DNA of 64,000 nucleotides. Origin: Pectobacterium sp. A5351 (GTDB lineage: Bacteria; Pseudomonadota; Gammaproteobacteria; Enterobacterales; Enterobacteriaceae). Position numbers and translations under genes: made by a program. Positions 38,300-48,597 of the stretch are shown piece by piece. The notes beneath the pieces were generated by a model. That model made no database searches. It was not told the DNA's origin and saw nothing but the letters and a program-made list of their open reading frames with translations. The stretch covers positions 1,240,001 to 1,304,000 of the forward strand of contig NZ_CP116477.1 of NCBI RefSeq assembly GCF_028335745.1, in the 5' to 3' direction. Within the stretch, counting starts at the first letter, position 1. The number at the start of each line of letters is the position of its first letter.

Positions 38300-38512
38300 C
38301 TACTCTTTTTGACTGACGAGTACGTTAGTGGGGAGCAGTAATTGTTCAGCTTGCTGCTGTTTGTTTTGATGGTGGTCAAACGCGGTGATGGTGGAGTAAG
38401 CAAAGCGACCTAAAAGAATCATGAAGCTGATGAGCAAAACGGCACGTGCTATCCGGGAGCCACTTCGTCGTGGGCGTATTGATAAGCGTCGTCTGTGGGT
38501 AAGCGTGGACAT
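38300..38512 (-). CDS. yfgG: Small membrane protein YfgG (DUF2633)
   Basis: 70-residue protein read from the ATG at 38512: MSTLTHRRRLSIRPRRSGSR, then a TM segment IARAVLLISFMILLGRFAYSTITAF, then a Gln-rich tail. It matches the E. coli YfgG pattern (basic N terminus, ARxVLLISFxxxxGRFxYS, HHQxK). The frame is open much further upstream (to 38833) but that part looks non-coding. The function is not established. It lies in the ppk-ppx neighbourhood, as in E. coli, but the adjacent yfgF is missing. Confidence 0.8.
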   Translation of the reverse strand: MSTLTHRRRLSIRPRRSGSRIARAVLLISFMILLGRFAYSTITAFDHHQNKQQQAEQLLLPTNVLVSQKE

Positions 38513-38702
38513 TACCGATGAATCCTTTGTGAAAGCGAACATTCGCTGTTGTTTATTTAGGCACAAGCAGTAGGAGAGGTCAATCTGTCGCAGTGAAAAA
38601 AATGATGACCGATCCGGTTTTCGCACGTTCGGTGCAAGGAAAGAGGGGGCAGGAACAAGCGTGACGAGGGGGAGAGCGTCAGAGGGGATAGCAAGTGGCA
38701 TC

Positions 38703-38728
38703 AAAAACCCGCTCAAACCACAGCGGGT
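38703..38728 (-). terminator. Intrinsic terminator of yjfB-like gene
   Basis: ACCCGCT (38707-38713) and AGCGGGT (38722-38728) form a 7-bp stem followed on the minus strand by a T tract (GGGTTTTTGA), 26 bases after the stop. Confidence 0.75.
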
Positions 38729-38753
38729 AAGCGGGTTGTGTGGTGCAAAGGTA

Positions 38754-38942
38754 TCACGCCGTGGTATTAACGTTACGCCCAATCGCCGGATTAGCTGGCA
38801 GAGGCGGCAACGCCTGTAAAAGACCAACAGCAACGGCTTCTTGGTTATCGAGCGCTTTTTTCATCACCAGTGTACTGGCCTCACTACTGGTTCGCAGGTT
38901 AGTGAGATCGGTCGCGAGTGATGCAATCTGTGATACATCCAT
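38754..38942 (-). CDS. YjfB-family putative motility protein
   Basis: 62-residue protein from the ATG at 38942 (MDVSQIASLATDLTNLRTSSEASTLVMKKALDNQEAVAVGLLQALPP), with GGAG 7 bases upstream. The pattern of a short helical N-terminal part followed by ALDxQExxAxxLLxxLPxxP is that of the YjfB family, annotated as putative motility proteins in several bacteria. The function is not established. The gene has its own terminator and lies between ppx and yfgG. Confidence 0.75.
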   Translation of the reverse strand: MDVSQIASLATDLTNLRTSSEASTLVMKKALDNQEAVAVGLLQALPPLPANPAIGRNVNTTA

Positions 38943-39161
38943 TTTACTCTCCTCATAGCTGAGTGGGATTCCTATCCGACGGAAAGCAAACGTGCCGTCC
39001 CGCCGAAGTGGTATGATGTTGGTGAAACTCTCGCCAGCCATCATTTTGGTATCGGCGCTATCCCTGTAAACTTTACGTTAACTGGATGTCAGCGGCCAGC
39101 CTGAGTACACGATTTTGCGTTACTATTTCGTGCCTGCATTACCCGACAACATTTCCAACAA

Positions 39162-40697
39162 TCAGGCTTTTTCTTCCTCAATCATCAACTTCCAACCGGT
39201 GACGTCCTGCCAATATTCCTGTTCCCGTTCCAAATCGAGCTGTACCAGCGTGTTGTTGGTAAAGAAGTCGTGTGGGAAGGTCAACGTCCAGTAGTTATCA
39301 TCGGTATGCAACCGTAAGAATTCCGGCGTTGTCGTCGCCTGACGCTGGTTGTTCAACAGTGTGGCAAGGCGTAAAAGTTGCACCAGTGGCAAATACTGTT
39401 TCTTTTTGAACAGGTTCAACCGCGGCAACTCTTCCAGTTTGATCGCCTTACGGTGCAGCCGCACGATCATCGACAGCACAAGCTGCTGTTCCTGATTGAA
39501 GCCGGGTAGGTTGGTATTTTGCAGAATGTAGGCGGAATGGCGGTGCATGCCGCTATGATTAATGCCCAATCCGACCTCATGCAGCATGGAAGCCCAGTTT
39601 AAGATGGCTTCCAACTGTGGGTGCACCAGATTAGGATTCTGTTCTGCCCATTGCGCATAAAGCTGCTGCGTGGTTTCCCGCACGCGTCGCGCCTGCTCGC
39701 GGTCGATATTGTAATGGGTCGCCAGACTCTGCGCGGTACGGATGCGAATATCCTGATGGCGGAAACGGCCTTCCATTTCGTACAGCACGCCTTCGCGCAG
39801 TGCACCATCGGACAGGCGTAGTTCTTTGATCGCCAGCGCATCGAAAATGCCACACAAAATAGCCAGACCGGGCACCAGCACCGACTGACGATCTTCGGAC
39901 AGACCCGGTAGGCTCAGTGATTTGAAATGCTTAAACTGCAAGATCTGCGTGCGTAGCATTTCCAGTCGTTCGGGGGTAATCAGACCGTCTTTTTCTCCCA
40001 TCTCCACGAGAATTTCGTGCGTGGCTTTGATCGTCCCAGACGCGCCGAGGGCGAATTTCCAGCCGTATATACGGTATTCCCAGGACAGTGTCTCCAGCTT
40101 TTGCGCCGCGGCCAGTCGGGCGCGCTTGAAGTTGGCTTCGCTGATTTCACCGTTCGGGAAAAACTGCTGTGCAAAGCTAACGCAACCCATACGACGGCTT
40201 TCCACCAGCATCGGCTCGAAATCTTCACCGATAACCAGCTCGGTAGAACCGCCGCCGATATCGATGACCAGCTTACGGCCTTTTTCCGGCTGCGTATGCT
40301 CCACGCCCATAAAGATCAGACGGGCTTCTTCGTGGCCGGAAATGATCTCTATCGGATAGGGGATGATATCCGCCGCGCGGCGCAAAAATTCCTGCGCGTT
40401 GACCGCCTGACGCAGCGCGTGCGTGCCGACGATGGACACGTTCACGGCGGGGAAGCCTTGCAGGCGTTCAGCAAACAGCGCGAGACAGCTCAGGCCGCGT
40501 TGAATGGCCTCTTCGCTGAGTACATTTTTGTTGTCCAGCCCGTCGGCCAGATGTACCCGCTGTTTTAAACGCCCCAATACCTGAAGCGCACCGTTTACCA
40601 CGCGTGCGATCACCATGTGAAAACTATTGGAACCCAGGTCGATGGCCGCGAATTCTTGCGGCTTCATCTCGGTTTTTTCATTGTTCGTTAACGGCAT
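39162..40697 (-). CDS. ppx: Exopolyphosphatase
   Basis: 511-residue ASKHA-fold phosphatase that removes terminal phosphate from polyphosphate. The N-terminal motif is [19 protein letters not shown], with [14 protein letters not shown] and [13 protein letters not shown], then an HD-like C-terminal region ([22 protein letters not shown]). The start ATG at 40697 overlaps the ppk stop by one base (TAATG), so translation is coupled. It also fits the guanosine pentaphosphatase (GppA) superfamily, but pairing with ppk and length identify ppx. Confidence 0.95.
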   Translation of the reverse strand: MPLTNNEKTEMKPQEFAAIDLGSNSFHMVIARVVNGALQVLGRLKQRVHLADGLDNKNVLSEEAIQRGLSCLALFAERLQGFPAVNVSIVGTHALRQAVNAQEFLRRAADIIPYPIEIISGHEEARLIFMGVEHTQPEKGRKLVIDIGGGSTELVIGEDFEPMLVESRRMGCVSFAQQFFPNGEISEANFKRARLAAAQKLETLSWEYRIYGWKFALGASGTIKATHEILVEMGEKDGLITPERLEMLRTQILQFKHFKSLSLPGLSEDRQSVLVPGLAILCGIFDALAIKELRLSDGALREGVLYEMEGRFRHQDIRIRTAQSLATHYNIDREQARRVRETTQQLYAQWAEQNPNLVHPQLEAILNWASMLHEVGLGINHSGMHRHSAYILQNTNLPGFNQEQQLVLSMIVRLHRKAIKLEELPRLNLFKKKQYLPLVQLLRLATLLNNQRQATTTPEFLRLHTDDNYWTLTFPHDFFTNNTLVQLDLEREQEYWQDVTGWKLMIEEEKA

Positions 40698-42769
40698 TAT
40701 TCAGGCTTATCTCCAGGTTGCTCCAACGCCTTGATGTAGTCGTAAATGGCATTTTGCGCGCGTACTTTACGCTTGTTGCCGCGGGATACATAGCGGTTGC
40801 TCGATTCTTTATCAACGACACGGGCTTTCACCGTATCGCTGAACAAGATATCCAGCGTTTCCAGCACGCGGTTTTTCAACGTGGGGTCGAGAATTTCCAC
40901 TGCAACTTCAATGCGATAATCAATGTTGCGTGTCATCCAGTCTGCGGAAGAAAGGTAGACTTTCTTGTCCCCGCCGTTGTTGAAGACATACACCCGATCG
41001 TGTTCCAGATAGCGGTCAAGAATACTGATGACCTGAATATTTTCACTGATCCCCGGTAAATTAGGAATGAGTGAGCACATGCCGCGCACCAGCAGATTAA
41101 TTTTCACGCCCGCAGAGGAAGCCTGATACAGCTTTTCCGCCAGCCCCTTATCCACCAGATTATTTACCTTAAGCGTAATGCCTGCATCACGGTTCGCCAG
41201 CGCGTTCTCGATCTCGATATCGATCAGTTGGTAGAGCTTGTCGCGGGAGTTTTGCGGCGACACCAGCAAATGTTCGAAGCTAACCGGACGGTAGGGGTTT
41301 TCAATGAAGTTGAAGACGCGGCGCACTTCGTTGGTAATACGTTCGTCGGCGGTCAGCAGCGAGTAGTCCGTATACAGGCGGGCGGTTTTCTCGTTGAAGT
41401 TACCGGTACCGATGTGCGCGTAACGCACAATGTTTTCCCCCTCGCGGCGGGAAATCAGGAACAGCTTGGCGTGAATCTTCAACCCTGGCACCGAGAAAAT
41501 CACGTGCACGCCGGCTTCCGTCAGGCGCTTGGCCCAATGAATGTTGGCTTCTTCGTCAAAGCGTGCCTGTAGCTCGACCACAACCGTCACTTTCTTACCG
41601 TTGTGTGCCGCATGGATCATTGAATTAATGATGCGCGAGTCTTTGGCGACGCGGTAAATATTGATTTTGATGGATAGCACATTGGGGTCGAAAGAGGCTT
41701 GTCGCAGCAGTTCCAATACGTGCTCGAAGGTGTGGTACGGATAATAGAGCAGCACGTCGCGCTCACGGATCGCATCAAACCCATTGCGAAAATGGTTGAA
41801 TCCGGTGTGTCGCAGACGTGGCAACGGTTTGTTGACCAGATTGGCGCGGCCGACGTTCGGGAAAGAGATAAAGTCTTTGAAATTATGATAACGCCCGCCG
41901 GGGATAACGGAATCATAAGAAGAGATCCCCAGTTTATCGAGTAGCATGGCGACCATCGCATCCGGCATGTCGCGCTGATAGACGAATCTCACCGGCTCGG
42001 CAGTCAGACGCTGCTTCAGGCTGGAAGACATCAGCTCCAGCAGACTGGATTCCATTTCCGTCACCAGATCGTATTCCGCATCGCGCGTCATCTTCATGGA
42101 GTACGCGTTCAGTGCATCATAATCAAAGAAGCCCTTGAAGATATCATCCAGACAGTAACGCAGAATGTTATCGATGAGGATCATGGTCTTACGACGGCGC
42201 GGCGCTTCCGCTGGCAGGTTGACAAAGCGCGGTATTTTATCCGAAGGAATTTCCAGCAGGGCGTAACTGATCTCATCGCCACGAATAATTTCGACGGCAA
42301 GATAGGTATAGTTATCTTTCAGGAACTCCACCAGATCGGTTTCGTCAAAGATCAGTATTGGCGTGATATGCGGGCGCAGATATTGCCGGAAGTAATCTCT
42401 CAGCCACTCTTGCTGATTAGGGGAAACCTGACGCTCATTGACCAGAAAAATCTGGTTACGCGCCATCTCCAGCAGCAGTTCGTTGTACAGGCTATCAAAG
42501 ATTTGATCGGTTTTGAGAACACGCGCCTGAATTTTGCCTAAAAGATGTCGCAGATTGCCGTCCAGACCTTGCTCTTCGTTAATCAGAATGCGTCTTTTCA
42601 AATCGGCAAAACGGACTTTATAAAATTCATCAAGGTTGCTGGAGTAGATGCCCAGAAAGCGCATGCGTTCGATTAACGGATTGCTTTTATCTGCTGCTTC
42701 CTGAAGTACTCGCTCATTAAAGGATAACCAACTTAATTCTTTCTCTATGTAGAGTTTGTCCTGACCCAT
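40697..42769 (-). CDS. ppk: Polyphosphate kinase 1
   Basis: About 690-residue PPK1. ATG at 42769 gives [25 protein letters not shown], identical in form to E. coli Ppk, and has GGAG about 6 bases upstream; the frame's earlier Met at 42808 is not supported. The N, head and two PLD-like C domains are present. The catalytic His regions are [14 protein letters not shown] and [32 protein letters not shown]. It makes polyphosphate from ATP. It forms an operon with ppx and is divergent from pstCAB. Confidence 0.95.
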   Translation of the reverse strand: MGQDKLYIEKELSWLSFNERVLQEAADKSNPLIERMRFLGIYSSNLDEFYKVRFADLKRRILINEEQGLDGNLRHLLGKIQARVLKTDQIFDSLYNELLLEMARNQIFLVNERQVSPNQQEWLRDYFRQYLRPHITPILIFDETDLVEFLKDNYTYLAVEIIRGDEISYALLEIPSDKIPRFVNLPAEAPRRRKTMILIDNILRYCLDDIFKGFFDYDALNAYSMKMTRDAEYDLVTEMESSLLELMSSSLKQRLTAEPVRFVYQRDMPDAMVAMLLDKLGISSYDSVIPGGRYHNFKDFISFPNVGRANLVNKPLPRLRHTGFNHFRNGFDAIRERDVLLYYPYHTFEHVLELLRQASFDPNVLSIKINIYRVAKDSRIINSMIHAAHNGKKVTVVVELQARFDEEANIHWAKRLTEAGVHVIFSVPGLKIHAKLFLISRREGENIVRYAHIGTGNFNEKTARLYTDYSLLTADERITNEVRRVFNFIENPYRPVSFEHLLVSPQNSRDKLYQLIDIEIENALANRDAGITLKVNNLVDKGLAEKLYQASSAGVKINLLVRGMCSLIPNLPGISENIQVISILDRYLEHDRVYVFNNGGDKKVYLSSADWMTRNIDYRIEVAVEILDPTLKNRVLETLDILFSDTVKARVVDKESSNRYVSRGNKRKVRAQNAIYDYIKALEQPGDKPE

Positions 42770-42867
42770 TGTCACTCCGCTCAACTCATGTACTGAAGGT
42801 TCATCCAATATTCATACCCTTCCTTTGTGGAGATAGGGTACAACAACATTATGGCGTGTTGATGACG

Positions 42868-43137
42868 ATACCCGTCATATTTCGAGCCGTCTGTACGTTG
42901 GCTACCCCAAAATACTCGGCCCATCCTAGGCCTCGCCCTAAAGGGCCGCTGCAAGCAGCGTTCAAATCTGCTCCCGGCAGATTTGTCACCCCAGTCACTT
43001 ACTAAAGTAAGCTCCTGGGGACTCCATCGGTTGCCGCATTACAAGGCTCATTCATGAGCCTTGCCCTAAAGGGTCAACGCTAAAGCGTTGCTCAAAACGC
43101 TAACGTTTTGTCATACGGCTGGAACTATTTAGGGTAT
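42868..43137 (+). repeat. Composite ERIC-containing repeat, family B copy 1
   Basis: 270 bp, starting ATACCCGTCATATTTCGAG and ending GGAACTATTTAGGGTAT. In the middle is an ERIC core, CACCCCAGTCACTTACT...AGTAAGCTCCTGGGGACTC (about 42986-43026), flanked by small palindromes such as AAATCTGC...GCAGATTT and CAACGC...GCGTTG. The whole unit recurs, inverted, at 37854-38192 and, split by an IS, at 48520-50104. It occupies the divergent ppk-pstC region, so promoters must lie on either side of it or within it. Confidence 0.8.
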
Positions 43138-43254
43138 AAAATCTAATTCATAGACAGACTTACCATTGTCATATTATGGGCGTAAAGGCAACATATGCTA
43201 CCCGCAATACCTTAACAACACGACTCTGGCAGCTTCACTCTAACGGCGAGAATA

Positions 43255-45423
43255 ATGGTAAAAACAGTCAACACATCACAGTATCGGGATCGTCGACGAG
43301 CGTGGGTAGATCGTTTGGTTCACCGCATTGTGGCGGGCAGCGGGCTGCTGGTGCTGGCTATGCTGTTGTTAATCTTCTTTTATCTCCTGTATGTGGTGAC
43401 GCCACTGTTCCTCTCCCCCACGGTTAACAGCCAAAAAACGGTGCAGCGCCACGGTACAGAACCGTCGCTGGCGTTGGGACTTAGCGACAACGGGCAGATT
43501 GGATTTCGTATCGACCGTCAGGGCTATGGGGAGTTTATTCCGTTTGCGGAAAACCAGCCTATGTCGCGCATTCGGCTGATTCCTGCGCTGAGTTTAGTGG
43601 CGCAAAGTCAGGGAGAGCGACAGACTTACGCCCTGAGCCAGCCCGATGGCCGCTTAGTTTTCGTGCAGCCCGTGTTATCGCGTACGGAAAACCGTTCTCC
43701 CGTCTGGGTTTATCCGCTCGGTGAACAGCCCTATTCGCTTGGGTTGCCTGCGCAGCCGTTGCGCCATCTGGCGGTGGCGGCGGTGGACGAAACGCATGCC
43801 GTTGTTGCGGCTATCGGGCAGGAAAATGCGTTGATTATTGCCGATGTTGATGAAAACGGCGTGCGGCAACGGGCACAGATTACACTTCCGGCTGGCGCGG
43901 TTAGCCAACTGCTGCTGACGCCAGACGGACAGCAGGTGTATTTGCTCAGCGGCAACACATTAACGCTGTGGCAGATGGAAGCAAACGCGCTGGCGCTGCG
44001 GGAAGAGCGGCAATTGCAGCTGGCGGAACCGTTGCATCTGGCGCTGCTGTCCGGCGGTCGGTCGTTGTTGGTACAAACCGCCGACGGGCAGATTAGCCAA
44101 TGGTTTGAGGTGCCGAGCGACAAGGGCGCGACGCTGACAGAGATTCGCCAGTTTCCGCATGTTGCGGGGGAATCGGTGCTGTTGGCAACGGAGGCGCAGC
44201 GGCGAGTCTTCGCCACATTGAATGCACAGGGTGAACTGTCGCTGTTTGCCAGCAAGCAGTCGCATGCGCTGCTGACGCAGACGTTGCCGGCTCATGCGCA
44301 GGGACTGGCATTTTCGCCGCACGGATCTGCCATGCTGGTTGAAACGGCGCAGGGGTGGCATCGTTATCAGGTTGATAACCCGTATCCCGATATCGGCTGG
44401 CGCGGGCTGTGGCAAAAATTGTGGTATGAGAATTACCCAGAGCCTGCCTATATCTGGCAATCCACGTCTGCGGATGACAGTTATCAGGCCAAATTCAGTA
44501 TGATGCCGCTGATGCTGGGTACGATGAAAGCGGCGATTTACGCCATGCTGTTTGCTACGCCGTTGGCGCTGTCCGCCGCGATTTACACCGCCTGCTTTAT
44601 GTCGCCGACGCTACGACGCTGGATAAAACCCACGCTGGAAATCATGGGCGCGCTGCCGACGGTCGTCGTTGGCTTGATTGCCGCCATCTGGCTGGCCCCG
44701 CATTTTGCGACGTATCTGTCCGCCATTCTGATTATGCCGATGTTATGGATGCTGGCGGTGCTCGGTTGCGGCTGGCTGATTGAGTGCCTGCCGACGCGCT
44801 GGCGCGTCCGTTTCCCTGCGGGCTGGGACGTGCTATTCCTCATCCCCACGATCTTGCTGACATTTGTGATCGGCTGTTGGCTTGCACCACGGATGGAGAT
44901 CTGGGTGCTGGGGCAGCCGCTGTACCAGTGGCTGGGTGATGATTTTGTGCAACGCAATACGCTGGTGGCGGGCGTTGCTCTCGGTTTCGCGCTGATCCCG
45001 CTGATTTTTTCGTTGGCAGAGGATGCCTTGTTCAGCGTACCGGCTCGTTTAAGTCAGGGATCGTTAGCGCTGGGCGCGACGGCGTGGCAAACCCTGTGGC
45101 GCGTCGTGCTGCCGTCTGCCAGTGCCGGGATTTTCGCCGCGCTGATGCTAAGTTTTGGCCGTGCCGTGGGGGAAACCATGATTGTGCTGATGGCGACGGG
45201 CAACACGCCGATTATGGATGAAAGCCTGCTTCAGGGCTTGCGTTCGCTGGCGGCGAATATTGCCATCGAAATGCCGGAAGCCGTGACGAATAGCGGTCAC
45301 TATCGGGTGTTGTTTTTAACGGCATTAACGCTGTTTGTGTTCACATTCATCGTGAATACGCTGGCTGAAACTATCCGGCAGCGTTTACGTCAACGCTACC
45401 GTGACGAAGGAGAAAACGCGTGA
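43255..45423 (+). CDS. Phosphate-type ABC transporter permease PstC, extended form
   Basis: 722-residue PstC-like permease, far longer than the ~320 residues of E. coli PstC. TM1 is at about residues 27-50. A ~370-residue periplasmic domain follows with WD/PQQ-like repeats (LLLTPDGQQVYLLSGNTLTLW, LALLSGGRSLLVQTADGQISQW, LAFSPHGSAMLVETAQGWHRY). The permease core is from about 420 on, with MGALPTVVVGLIAAIW and the EAA-type loop LSQGSLALGATAWQTLWRVVLPSASAGIFAAL. It overlaps pstA (GTGA). Long PstC proteins of this type occur in pseudomonads and other proteobacteria. No binding protein is encoded nearby. Confidence 0.88.
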   Translation: MVKTVNTSQYRDRRRAWVDRLVHRIVAGSGLLVLAMLLLIFFYLLYVVTPLFLSPTVNSQKTVQRHGTEPSLALGLSDNGQIGFRIDRQGYGEFIPFAENQPMSRIRLIPALSLVAQSQGERQTYALSQPDGRLVFVQPVLSRTENRSPVWVYPLGEQPYSLGLPAQPLRHLAVAAVDETHAVVAAIGQENALIIADVDENGVRQRAQITLPAGAVSQLLLTPDGQQVYLLSGNTLTLWQMEANALALREERQLQLAEPLHLALLSGGRSLLVQTADGQISQWFEVPSDKGATLTEIRQFPHVAGESVLLATEAQRRVFATLNAQGELSLFASKQSHALLTQTLPAHAQGLAFSPHGSAMLVETAQGWHRYQVDNPYPDIGWRGLWQKLWYENYPEPAYIWQSTSADDSYQAKFSMMPLMLGTMKAAIYAMLFATPLALSAAIYTACFMSPTLRRWIKPTLEIMGALPTVVVGLIAAIWLAPHFATYLSAILIMPMLWMLAVLGCGWLIECLPTRWRVRFPAGWDVLFLIPTILLTFVIGCWLAPRMEIWVLGQPLYQWLGDDFVQRNTLVAGVALGFALIPLIFSLAEDALFSVPARLSQGSLALGATAWQTLWRVVLPSASAGIFAALMLSFGRAVGETMIVLMATGNTPIMDESLLQGLRSLAANIAIEMPEAVTNSGHYRVLFLTALTLFVFTFIVNTLAETIRQRLRQRYRDEGENA

Positions 45424-47066
45424 AGCGCTGGTTCCGTTCGGGAAGGCCCTGGGTATGGCTGACCGCATCGTCCATTTCCATTAGCCTGCTGGCGATGCTG
45501 GCAATCATCGTGCTGCTGGCGGGGCAGGGGATGCGCTATTTGTGGCCGCAGCCTGTCTGGTTGCTGACATTACAGCCGGAACAGGGTGTGCAGCGCGCGC
45601 TAATGGGGGAAATTTATGCCGAGCAGACGTTTTCACCCCAACAGTTGGAACAGGCTGATTTAACCTCTGCGTCTGGGGAAACTGAAACACGCTATTTGAT
45701 TAAGATTGGCCAGCGTGAAATTCATGGTCAAAGTTTTCGTTCGTTGCTGTCACGCGACATTGTCCGTTTTGATAAACCTGCCGACATTCTGGTGTTAAAG
45801 CGAACCAACAACGGCACCGCCTATGGTTACCTTGCCGGCATGTTGGAGGGGGAACAGCCGCTGGTGGCGACGGATCTCCCGGCGACCTTACAGCATCGCG
45901 TCGAGCAGGTGCAGGGGTTGCTCACGAAGGCGCAGGCCATCCGTATGGGGGAAATGGCGAAGATCAACCAGCAGTTTGAAGCGCTACGGCTGGAGGAGAA
46001 AAAGCGGCAGCAGACCCGAACGTTGGATAATCAGGCGCTGGCTCGTCTTCAGGCTGAACGTATTGAGCTGCAACATCGTTTTGATGAGCTGTCGCGTCAA
46101 TTAACTGCACTCAATCTGGACATTAATCGCGATACCGTCCAGCTACGGGATGCGAACGGCAACATTCATCTTATTCCGCTCAGAGACATTGAGCAGGCCT
46201 GGTATCCGAATGCGATGAACCTGTGGAAAAAAGTCAGCCACTGGGGCAGTCAGGCAAAATATATGCTGGCGCACTACTCGCCGGATAGCAACAGCGCAGG
46301 CCACCTTTTCCCTGCCATCTTTGGCACCGTTTTGATGGTGGTGCTGATGTCTATTGTGGTGATGCCACTGGGCGTGATCGCTGCGGTTTATCTGCATGAA
46401 TACGCAGGGAAAAATAGCCTAACGCGCTGGGTGCGGATTGCCGTGGTCAATCTGGCTGGGGTACCTTCCATTGTTTACGGGGTGTTTGGGTTAGGTTTTT
46501 TGGTTTATCTCATCGGCGGCACGCTGGATCAGTTGTTCTATGCTGAAGCGCTGCCGAATCCGACATTTGGTACGCCGGGGCTGTTGTGGGCATCGCTGAC
46601 GCTGGCGTTGCTGACGCTGCCGGTGGTGGTGGTGGCGACGGAGGAAGGACTTTCACGTATCCCGATGTCAGTACGCCACGGCTCACTGGCGTTAGGCGCT
46701 ACCAAAGCTGAAACGCTGTGGCACGTCGTGCTGCCGATGGCGGTTCCCGCGATGATGACCGGTTTAATCCTCGCTGTGGCGCGTGCCGCAGGGGAAACTG
46801 CACCGCTGATGTTGGTCGGCGTGGTGAAGTCGGTGCCAGTCTTACCGGTTGATGATATTTTCCCTTATCTGCATCTTGAGCGAAAATTTATGCATCTGGG
46901 ATTCCAGATTTACGATCTGGCGTTCCAAAGCCCGGACGTGGAAGCCGCCAGGCCGCTGGTATACATTACTGCGCTGCTGCTGGTGTTGATTGTCGTTGGG
47001 TTGAACCTTGCGGCGATTGGCATCCGCCACGTTCTGCGTGAGAAATATCGTTCGTTATCACTTTGA
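45420..47066 (+). CDS. Phosphate-type ABC transporter permease PstA, extended form
   Basis: 548-residue PstA-like permease, again longer than E. coli PstA (~296). TM1 is at about residues 17-40. The extra periplasmic part includes a coiled coil (about residues 160-240: EMAKINQQFEALRLEEKKRQQTRTLDNQALARLQAERIELQHRFDELSRQLTAL). The permease core begins at about 290, with AAVYLHEYAGKN, AVVNLAGVPSIVYGVFGLGF and the EAA loop VRHGSLALGATKAETLWHVVLPMAVPAMMTGL. It starts at a GTG that overlaps the pstC stop, with GGAG 7-8 bases upstream. Confidence 0.88.
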   Translation: MKRWFRSGRPWVWLTASSISISLLAMLAIIVLLAGQGMRYLWPQPVWLLTLQPEQGVQRALMGEIYAEQTFSPQQLEQADLTSASGETETRYLIKIGQREIHGQSFRSLLSRDIVRFDKPADILVLKRTNNGTAYGYLAGMLEGEQPLVATDLPATLQHRVEQVQGLLTKAQAIRMGEMAKINQQFEALRLEEKKRQQTRTLDNQALARLQAERIELQHRFDELSRQLTALNLDINRDTVQLRDANGNIHLIPLRDIEQAWYPNAMNLWKKVSHWGSQAKYMLAHYSPDSNSAGHLFPAIFGTVLMVVLMSIVVMPLGVIAAVYLHEYAGKNSLTRWVRIAVVNLAGVPSIVYGVFGLGFLVYLIGGTLDQLFYAEALPNPTFGTPGLLWASLTLALLTLPVVVVATEEGLSRIPMSVRHGSLALGATKAETLWHVVLPMAVPAMMTGLILAVARAAGETAPLMLVGVVKSVPVLPVDDIFPYLHLERKFMHLGFQIYDLAFQSPDVEAARPLVYITALLLVLIVVGLNLAAIGIRHVLREKYRSLSL

Positions 47067-47081
47067 AAGTAGGATGAAGTT

Positions 47082-47897
47082 ATGGGATTTATGACACACA
47101 AGGAGATGGCACCGCTACCTGATGTTCATCAACTGAGTGATGAACAGACGATGTTAACCGTGGAACATCTGAATTTGTACTATGGCAACAAGCAGGCGCT
47201 GAACGATATTTCGATTCGTATTCCGAAGAAGCAGGTCACGGCGCTGATTGGGCCGTCGGGCTGTGGCAAATCCACGCTGTTACGCTGTTTTAATCGCATG
47301 AACGATCTGGTGGAAGACTGCCGTACCGAGGGCGATATCTGGCTGAACGGCATGCCCATTAACGATCCGCAGTTGGATGTTGCCGTGTTGCGCCGTCGGG
47401 TCGGCATGGTTTTTCAACGACCGAATCCGTTTCCCAAATCGATCTATGAAAACGTGATTTATGGCCTGAGATTGCAGGGGCTGCGCGATCGCCGTTTTCT
47501 GGATGATGCCGTTGAGCGAGCGCTGCGGGCAGCCGCGCTGTGGCATGAAGTCAAGGATCGGCTGAGCGACAACGCGCTGACGCTATCGAGCGGACAGCAG
47601 CAGCGTCTGGTGATCGCCCGGGCGATCGCTATTGAGCCGGAAGTGTTGTTGCTGGATGAGCCGACCTCCGCGCTCGATCCGATTTCGACGTTGATTGTTG
47701 AAGAGCTGATGGGAACGCTAAAGCAGCATTTCACGCTGGTGCTAGTGACGCACAACATGCAGCAGGCGGCCCGCGTGTCGGATTACACCGCGTTTATCAA
47801 TCAGGGTAAGTTAATTGAGTATAACCGTACGGACGATCTGTTTACCTCGCCGACGCAGCGCCGTACTGAGGATTATATCACTGGGCGATTTGGCTGA
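47082..47897 (+). CDS. Phosphate-type ABC transporter ATPase PstB
   Basis: 271-residue ATPase. Walker [22 protein letters not shown], the Q-loop [18 protein letters not shown] (a PstB hallmark), signature [36 protein letters not shown], and the switch HN in [19 protein letters not shown]. It follows pstA by 15 bp, with AGGA before the ATG. It lacks a neighbouring phoU. Because it differs from E. coli PstB in context, I leave the symbol open; a second pst system is likely elsewhere. Confidence 0.9.
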   Translation: MGFMTHKEMAPLPDVHQLSDEQTMLTVEHLNLYYGNKQALNDISIRIPKKQVTALIGPSGCGKSTLLRCFNRMNDLVEDCRTEGDIWLNGMPINDPQLDVAVLRRRVGMVFQRPNPFPKSIYENVIYGLRLQGLRDRRFLDDAVERALRAAALWHEVKDRLSDNALTLSSGQQQRLVIARAIAIEPEVLLLDEPTSALDPISTLIVEELMGTLKQHFTLVLVTHNMQQAARVSDYTAFINQGKLIEYNRTDDLFTSPTQRRTEDYITGRFG

Positions 47898-48027
47898 AAT
47901 TTCATCAAGCCACGGCGCGAAAGGGCTTAAAAAAATTATGGATACCGTTCATCAATTGTCCGTGCCATTTGAAAAAGTGATGATAAAATGCGCGCAAATT
48001 TTTTGACTCTGGTAAGTGGCGGGTAAG

Positions 48028-48465
48028 ATGAAATTTAGCACCATGAACGAACGCGAAATTATTACCGAGCTGTGCCGGAGAATAAAAGACGCCAGAATCC
48101 AGCAGCGCTTATCGCAGGTCGATCTTGCCGAGAGAGCAGGGCTAGGGATTGCGACGATCAAACGTGCTGAAATGGGCGAGTCTATTACGCTCAGCAGCCT
48201 GCTTTCCATCCTGCGTGGGTTGAATCGTCTGCATCAGATTGAAGGCGTGCTCTTCGATGCTGAAGTGGAATCTTTCCATGCACAGATCAGCGGTGAGAAA
48301 AAACAGACGCCGCTGCGTATCAGAAAGAAAGCCGCAGCCTTTCCCGCCAAGGCGCTCGCGAAGCATGAAAATATCAAGAGGCCAGCTAACAGCACCGTGG
48401 ACTGGTACATCGCGGCGGCCGAAAACAATATTGTCTGGTCACTGCCTGAAAGCGATAAAAAATAA
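48028..48465 (+). CDS. XRE-family helix-turn-helix regulator
   Basis: About 145 residues. The HTH is ELCRRIKDARIQQRLSQVDLAERAGLGIATIKRAEMGESITLSSLLSILRGL (residues about 12-65), typical of HipB/XRE regulators. The C-terminal part is basic (PLRIRKKAAAFPAKALAKHENIKR) with no recognised domain. Start candidates are ATG 48028 and ATG 48043; the frame is also open from a GTG at 48016. It has no toxin or other partner gene; the IS element begins 130 bp downstream. It could be a stand-alone regulator or the antitoxin-like half of a broken pair. Confidence 0.75.
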   Translation: MKFSTMNEREIITELCRRIKDARIQQRLSQVDLAERAGLGIATIKRAEMGESITLSSLLSILRGLNRLHQIEGVLFDAEVESFHAQISGEKKQTPLRIRKKAAAFPAKALAKHENIKRPANSTVDWYIAAAENNIVWSLPESDKK

Positions 48466-48519
48466 AGGGTTAATGAGGTTGCTAACAAAGTCCGTATGGC
48501 GGTAGTAACGGATAGATCG

Positions 48520-48597
48520 TAAAGATGCTGTAAATACATCCCTGTACGCTCGGATTGCGCAGATATGAATCTCATCCCTGAGATTCACCCTTGCAGG
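48520..48597 (+). repeat. Left part of family B composite repeat (copy 3), interrupted by IS
   Basis: ACATCCCTGTACGCTCGG...CTCATCCCTGAGATTCACCCTTGCAGG leads up to the IS end at 48598. The sequence resumes after the IS at 49899 with the duplicated CCTTGCAGG and then GGCCGCCGCAAGCGGCG. The exact left boundary is uncertain. Confidence 0.5.

Noticed and set aside
38513..38833. N-terminal extension of the yfgG frame
   Set aside because: It lacks conservation with YfgG and overlaps the yjfB-like gene end and its terminator; the ATG at 38512 gives the normal 70-residue protein.
43140..43254. Pho box upstream of pstC
   Set aside because: Only one half (TTGTCATATTAT) resembles the consensus and the second repeat is absent.
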